DNA from: Rosa chinensis
Taxonomy: Eukaryota > Streptophyta > Magnoliopsida > Rosales > Rosaceae
DNA length: 64,000 bases
Reading direction: 5' to 3'
Assembly: GCF_002994745.2 (NCBI RefSeq)
Contig: NC_037094.1
Coordinates: 63,334,639-63,398,638 of the forward strand
The notes beneath the pieces were generated by a model. It saw only the letters and a program-made list of their open reading frames with translations, was not told where the DNA came from and made no database searches. Both the position numbers and the translations under genes were made by a program. Position 1 is the first letter of the stretch. Each line of letters opens with the position of its first letter. Shown here piece by piece: positions 61,542-64,000 of the stretch.

Positions 61542-62619
61542 TTTCAGAGTTACTCAGTTTTCTTGTTTTTGCGCTTAATCAAAAAAGGTGGGTGTGCTAT
61601 TTAGTATGCTCGTGTGAGGACTGTGCTAGGGTTGTGCGCTCTATGTAATGGTTTCTACTGACGGCCCTCTAGATTAGTCATTATTGTACTACTTGCTAAA
61701 TAGTAAAAATGAGTGATACTTTCAACTAAAAAAAAAGACTTAAAAAATGACTTTTCAAGACTTCTAAGATTTATTTAAAAAAATATATAAATATGTAGTT
61801 TATCTTTTGATGTATATAACTATTTCGGAGAAAAAGTTTGGTTGCAAGATGGCACCATTATTTCTCCTTTGCATCAATTTTAAAGATATTTTCATGTGGA
61901 TATGTGTAGCAGTGTAGATGAGCCTTGTTATCAAAAACAAACAAAAAAAATAAAAAAATACCAATATCAATGAGGTCATTGTCATCTTCTTAGAAAACAT
62001 TGAATGATGATCACCGTACGATATTATATTTAACTTTAAATTGATACATTATAAATTTATAATTATAATTTTTTCACGTTGAATGCATATTTCAAACAAC
62101 TATATCTGAATCAATTAAGATGATTATTGAAATTCAATTCCGAAACCAACAATTCTGAATTGTCACAACAGCACTTTTAGGATTTTTGCAGGGATCGAAT
62201 TTCTAATTGGAACCTCTGAGACGGTCAAGCCCAAGAAAAGGAAAACTATATCTCTATAAGAGACCTGGTTTCTTTGAAAGCTGCATTTTCGTAAACTAGT
62301 TGCTAGCTAGCTTGAAGGAAAATACTCGAATATTCAACATCTTTAGTAGTACATACAGGCTCATCCAAACTTCCATCACCGACTTCGGCCTAGAAGTGAC
62401 TTTGTTCTTCCCTGCAATTAATATACCCATATTACAAATTTATTTGTTGCTAATTTTTCACTTCTATCATGTTTCCTACCAAATTACTAACATGATTATC
62501 TTTAATACGTGAACTAAGCCTATCTCTCCCTCTCAAGATTGTGAATACTAATAAAGGGTCATGACCAAAACAGAGTATTAACCACTAAATATGTTTGGAA
62601 AATTAATCTATCATTATTT
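61542..62619. other. AT-rich stretch without a supported gene
   Basis: Only short frames (61800-62000, 62300-62512) without family features. Confidence 0.5.
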
Positions 62620-62786
62620 TTTTTTTTGAAAGGGGTTTAGAACCCAGCCTAACTGGGAGTCTCAGCCCCACGCCCGACAGACGTTATTATATTAATAAAA
62701 TAGTTTTGCAACGGGGGGACATAAGACCTGAACCCCGTGCTACAGAGGGGCCATCACACTTATCCTCATAGAGAACATCCTGAATG
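62620..62786 (-). mobile_element. Short non-LTR (SINE or LINE tail) insertion with a 15-bp duplication
   Basis: AATCTATCATTATTT occurs at 62605-62619 and 62787-62801. Between them is about 167 bp beginning with poly(T), so the element lies on the minus strand with its poly(A) at 62620. The body has no coding. Confidence 0.85.
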
Positions 62787-62801
62787 AATCTATCATTATT
62801 T

Positions 62802-63378
62802 GAATGCTACCAAATATGAGAAAACTAATCCCTTGCAGAGAGGGTTTAGTTTCAGGCACGCAACTTGGACTTGGTTTGAGGTTTGTTTCCATTGTCCTTT
62901 CCTACTTAATTGAAAATTTACTTCAAAATTATAAGATAGCTTAATAGATTGGTAATCCTTGACTTTCAGGTCCTTGATATCAACCTGATAAGGCGGCGGT
63001 CTTTGTATTTTAAAAAAAGGGCTCAACATAGCAATTAAACAAGACTAAACCACTATAAAATTTTCTCGTCTGATCATCAAATCCAAACTCATTTTTTCCT
63101 ATGACCATCATTGTGCCGTAATGAAGAGGGACTTTATATTGATATGACTGCAAATGATCGAAGATATGATTATGCAAAAGTGAAAAGATCTAAGCATCAC
63201 AACTCACATCTATAAAATCCACATCCAATTGAATTACAATTTATTGATAAAATTTCTTACATGTATTTCTCTCATGAACAATCTATCTAAAATAAAAATT
63301 TTGAACCAAAACAAAAATTTAATTCAGTTAACAAGATATGTACACAAATCTCTCAATTACCTACAACGGTAACGAATT
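62802..63378. other. 3' flank of the ATL gene, no further gene seen
   Basis: AT-rich sequence downstream of the stop at 63379; it may include the 3' untranslated region. Confidence 0.5.
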
Positions 63379-64000
63379 TTAAACTTGATTTTTCTGCCGT
63401 AACACATCGGTCGACCTCTCTTCCTCGACCTCAATAACAACCCTCTCTGGTGACTTATTTCGCTCCGGCACTGCAACCGTTGATTGAGTTGCCACATCGC
63501 TATCGGCACCAGGTTGTTGCCTAACCGACCGAGACAGAAAAGGCGGCATCATTGAGAAACCCCACCGGTTCGACCGCGAACTTCCCTCGTACCGGTCATA
63601 ACCATTCTTCCCTCCGCGCCCACTTCCACTCCTATAGCCTTGCCTCACACTCCCCGCCCTTGGGAACACGCTAGTACTCTTGGCACGTGTCAACGCCATG
63701 TTCATCAACCTAGCTCGTACCTCCTCCGGCAACCGTAGAGTAAACTTCTCGGTATTCTCACCGGGCTGGACCACCAGATTGTGGCCAGTGGACTGCGACC
63801 TCGGGAATAACATTCCCGCGATTCGCCGCCCAGTGGACCCTGATCTCGGAGGGCCGAAGCCCGTCGACCTCGACCTCGGCCCAAACCCGGTCGACCTCGA
63901 CCTTGGTGGAAGTCTTGGATTGGCCGGATCATTAACACTGATCAAATTAATCTTGGGAGTTCCTTCCTCTTCTTTAATCTGATCCTCTACAAAACGAACC
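63379..64000 (-). CDS. RING-H2 E3 ubiquitin ligase of the ATL family, C-terminal part
   Basis: The frame is open to the right edge of the window, so the N-terminus, membrane helix, GLD motif and RING-H2 lie outside. The visible part begins VRFVEDQIKEEEGTPKINLI. It then has three RSRSTGFGP-like repeats and a ENTEKFTLRLPEEVRARLMN segment, the conserved region after the RING in ATL proteins. Next come LTRAKSTSVFPRAGSVRQGY and RWGFSMMPPFLSRSVR, also typical of ATL tails. ATL proteins are membrane-bound ubiquitin ligases active in defence and carbon/nitrogen responses; the member cannot be told from the tail alone. No in-frame ATG is used here; a TTG at 63945 is not a start. Confidence 0.8.
   Translation of the reverse strand, partial: VRFVEDQIKEEEGTPKINLISVNDPANPRLPPRSRSTGFGPRSRSTGFGPPRSGSTGRRIAGMLFPRSQSTGHNLVVQPGENTEKFTLRLPEEVRARLMNMALTRAKSTSVFPRAGSVRQGYRSGSGRGGKNGYDRYEGSSRSNRWGFSMMPPFLSRSVRQQPGADSDVATQSTVAVPERNKSPERVVIEVEEERSTDVLRQKNQV

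Overview
This window looks like nuclear DNA of a eudicot plant. It has a multi-intron gene with GT-AG introns, plant-type gene families, and a dense nest of plant transposons. The protein style is compatible with Rosaceae, but that is an impression and cannot be proved from the window. No bacterial operons, CRISPR arrays or phage genes are visible.

Only three host genes look real. They are a MATE/DETOXIFICATION transporter (30217-35000, +, eight exons that join into 495 codons), an intronless ANTH-domain clathrin-assembly protein (45079-46146, -), and the C-terminal part of an ATL-type RING-H2 ubiquitin ligase running off the right edge (63379-64000, -). A 2-alkenal-reductase-like gene (about 25798-27196, -) is a broken remnant.

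Layout from left to right. At 1-1127 lie two nested CACTA ends. At 1133-9498 a non-autonomous LTR element (3467-8985) is inserted in an older inverted relative, and is itself split by a solo LTR (3946-5422). At 10291-16784 four terminal-inverted-repeat (TIR) elements stand in a row, at least one carrying a host gene fragment. At 17231-24560 is a tandem array of about 520-bp units, broken by a gag-bearing LTR element (20232-22535) and by a gene-capturing element (22700-24400). At 25.8-35.4 kb are the reductase remnant and the MATE gene, whose second intron holds a tRNA-Val relic, a SINE-like unit and a further insertion. At 35865-39437 are two more gene-capturing elements, one with a 9-cis-epoxycarotenoid dioxygenase (NCED) fragment. 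At 40202-42970 are a small Helitron and a foldback element with a MITE inside. The ANTH gene follows, then a hAT element (47089-47767), two long opposed LTR-like blocks (48789-54803), a LINE 3' end, and a three-level nest at 57148-61532. A short non-LTR insertion and the ATL gene close the window.

The main theme is repeated gene-fragment capture by elements with long TIRs and 9-bp target duplications, which fits Pack-MULE-type Mutator-like elements. Seven such elements have matching 9-bp duplications that I could read directly. The most striking one (22700-24400) has fused fragments of two unrelated host genes, a stress-response A/B-barrel protein and a TBCC-domain protein, into one reading frame interrupted by a single TAG.
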